Shown one piece after another: positions 62,205-64,000 of a stretch of 64,000 bases of DNA. The stretch's first letter is position 1, and the number at the start of each line of letters is the position of its first letter. The DNA is taken from positions 10,176,501 through 10,240,500 of the forward strand of contig NC_092323.1 of assembly GCF_036785885.1 (NCBI RefSeq). Direction: 5' to 3'. The position numbers were made by a program, and so were the translations under genes. This DNA is from Coffea arabica (Eukaryota > Streptophyta > Magnoliopsida > Gentianales > Rubiaceae). The notes beneath the pieces are model-generated. The model did not search any database, was not told the DNA's origin, and saw only the letters and a program-made list of their open reading frames with translations.

Positions 62205-63908
62205 ATGGCAGCGGCTGCTCCGGCGAAATGTTTTCTCGTTACCGGTCCTCCGGTAGTTTATACTCATTTCCAAAGCTCTCAATGCTTTTTTTTTTTTTTT
62301 CTAGATAAGTTTTATGATGTTGAATAATTGGTGAATTTTTGTCCGCAGGGCGTAGGGAAGACGACACTCATAATTCGAGTGTTGGAAAGCCTAAAAACTG
62401 CTTACCCAAACTTGAAGGTTCAAGGTTTCTATACTCGTAAGCGCTCTTTCTCTATCTATATTTCTTATTCTTATTTCGAGGGAAAAACGTAGCATTTGAA
62501 AAACCTAGTCGAAATGAATATTTGAATTGAAAAAAGGTGAAATAAGAGAAGGAAGTGAGAGAGTAGGCTTTGAAGTGGTGACAGTCGATGGACGTACTGG
62601 TCCTCTCGCTTCCAACAAAATCTCCAGGTATTATTTCGTCATTTTTTTTTCTCGTTTTTGTTTTTACTGCTTAGTTACCGTGACATTTTCTCGTCATTGT
62701 TTGAGATGAACCGTATGTCATATTTGATTTTTTCTCTGAAGTGGAGAGAAGCAGTTGATCAGGCTCATTGCTATGTTTTTGTTTTGTCTGCATCAATTGT
62801 TATGCTCGATTAGTTGAATTCTTTGAATAAGTAATGCGAGCTTCTGGATAAAATTAGTGTAAGATACTTCATTACTTCTGTATTAGCATGAATATTGTTT
62901 TAAATTCTTATTAGCTCGAAGTTTTTGTTAAATTTAGAAATTTAAATTGAGTAGGTGACCTTGTTTAGCTCCTTCTTCTATTTCTTCTGATTTTGGCTGA
63001 GAATTTGTTGTTTATTCCTATGAAGAGGTGTGTGCAGGTGATTGAGAATTGTATTGTGTTTGCTCAAACAAGACATGTTTAGTAAGTTTTGGAAACATTC
63101 AAGTGATGCGGCTGTTAATTTCACTGTTTCTTTCTCTCTGTGGCTCTTTGGTTGTGGTTTGAGACTTTGTCCAATGTTCGCGAATTTTTAAGTAGTGAAG
63201 TAATGCTGACTTCCAATCTTCTTAAAGTGGATTCAAGGGAAGAATGGTAGAGAACCTGATAGGTTACTGAAGATTGTTTCTCTAGTTATATCTTTTGACT
63301 GACTCTGGCATTAGATGGATCTGCAGTTTGGCTTTGTCATTTTCAACTCTGTTCCGCATTTTCTTTTGAATTAGCTGTCTTTGGTTAGATGATCAAGCCA
63401 TTTGTTTTCCTGCTTTGTCTTTTGGAATGTTGTCATGTTTCTGACGTGGAGTGGGTGGTAATGGTGATTTGAATTTTTTTTGGCATTCTTTTGTCCTTAT
63501 TTTTCCATGGCAGCGCTGAGTCTCTTAGATGGCCTACCGTAGGGAGGTACAGAGTAGATGTGGCTTCCTTTGAATCACTAGCGTTGCCAGAGTTGCAGGT
63601 GGCTTAAATAACTGTCAAATCCAGATTTAAACTTGTATTTATTTTTTCATTAGATCTTTAGGTTTGATTCATTTGTTAAGTTTGCTTGCATTCTAAAAAA
63701 CTCTGTTTACTAATTGATGGAATTTTTATGACGATGATTTTTGTTTCATAGGTCAAGGAAGATACTGAACTTTTTATCATTGATGAAGTTGGTAAGATGG
63801 AGCTGTGCAGTTCCTTTTTCTTTCCTGCTGTACTAAGAGTCCTGCAGTCAAATATTCCACTCTTGGCTTCTATTCCCATACCAAAATCTGGCAGAGATAT
63901 ACCTGGAG
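62205..63908 (+). CDS. THEP1-type P-loop nucleoside triphosphatase, 5' part
   Basis: Five exons fit in phase: 62205-62252, 62349-62436, 62537-62627, 63514-63598 and 63752-63908. The gene continues past the right edge. The product starts MAAAAPAKCFLVTGPPGVGK, a Walker A motif split by intron 1 (GPP/GVGKTT). It continues LKVQGFYTREIREG, GFEVVTVDGRTGPLAS and RYRVDVASFESLALPEL. ELFIIDEVGKMEL follows, the DEhGKMEh Walker B form diagnostic of THEP1/NTPCR enzymes. These hydrolyse nucleoside triphosphates in vitro; the cellular role in plants is not established. All motifs seen are intact. About 157 residues are in the window; the family is usually near 170-200, so little is missing. Confidence 0.93.
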
Positions 63909-64000
63909 GTTTGTGTTTGTGGACCTCTAACTATTTTACTATAGTTGCATGCACCACCTATTTGGAGCTCATTGCTGGAATCAATTATCTATTGATTTTA
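63909..64000 (+). other. Start of next intron of the THEP1-type gene
   Basis: Begins GTTTGTG after CCTGGAG; no coding sequence is seen before the window edge. Confidence 0.7.

Noticed and set aside
1-64000. tRNA, rRNA, CRISPR, or LTR/viral element
   Set aside because: No cloverleaf with intact stems, no rRNA words, no spaced repeat array, and no reverse transcriptase, integrase, capsid or LTR pair were seen.

Overview
This is a stretch of eudicot nuclear genome. It is AT-rich and gene-sparse, its genes have many short GT-AG introns, and every recognisable product is a plant protein. It contains SINEs and MITE-like elements. I saw no bacterial, organellar or LTR/viral element. The species cannot be named from the sequence.

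Layout, left to right. The 3' half of an ER-type SAC-domain phosphoinositide phosphatase (+, 323-3957, cut by the window edge) converges on an intron-free cis-prenyltransferase (-, 4640-6010) that carries an unusual repeat-rich insertion. After about 5.4 kb of intergenic DNA with a SINE comes a six-exon RLCK-VII kinase related to Arabidopsis CAST AWAY (-, 11486-16029). An 8.6 kb repeat-rich gap (SINEs, a MITE, a very AT-rich stretch) follows. Then comes an RWP-RK (RKD5-type) transcription factor (-, 24685-29508). Next are an intact nine-exon Rab escort protein (-, 33107-36538) and, directly upstream in the same orientation, a decayed tandem copy (-, 37333-40690). A 365-bp tandem duplication carrying a SINE leads to a single-exon unknown membrane protein (+, 43432-44022). 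It is followed by an hnRNP F/H-like RNA-binding protein with a 17-nt first coding exon (-, 44820-46866), a type I MADS-box gene with a duplicated and frame-shifted C-terminus (+, 47448-47948), and the tail-anchored-protein receptor GET1 (-, 49182-53215). After a 5.6 kb MITE-rich gap come an HMGB chromatin protein (+, 58793-60000) and the 5' part of a THEP1-type P-loop NTPase (+, from 62205, cut by the right edge).

The genes are unrelated housekeeping and regulatory genes, not a pathway cluster. One context signal stands out: an RKD5-type gene, a CST-type kinase and an HMGB gene also lie close together on Arabidopsis chromosome 4, as far as I recall, so part of the order may be ancestral. The most noteworthy items are the in-frame repeat expansion inside the cis-prenyltransferase fold, the REP gene/pseudogene pair, and the MADS gene with a 4-nt slippage-type frameshift. 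No wholly new multi-gene system was seen.
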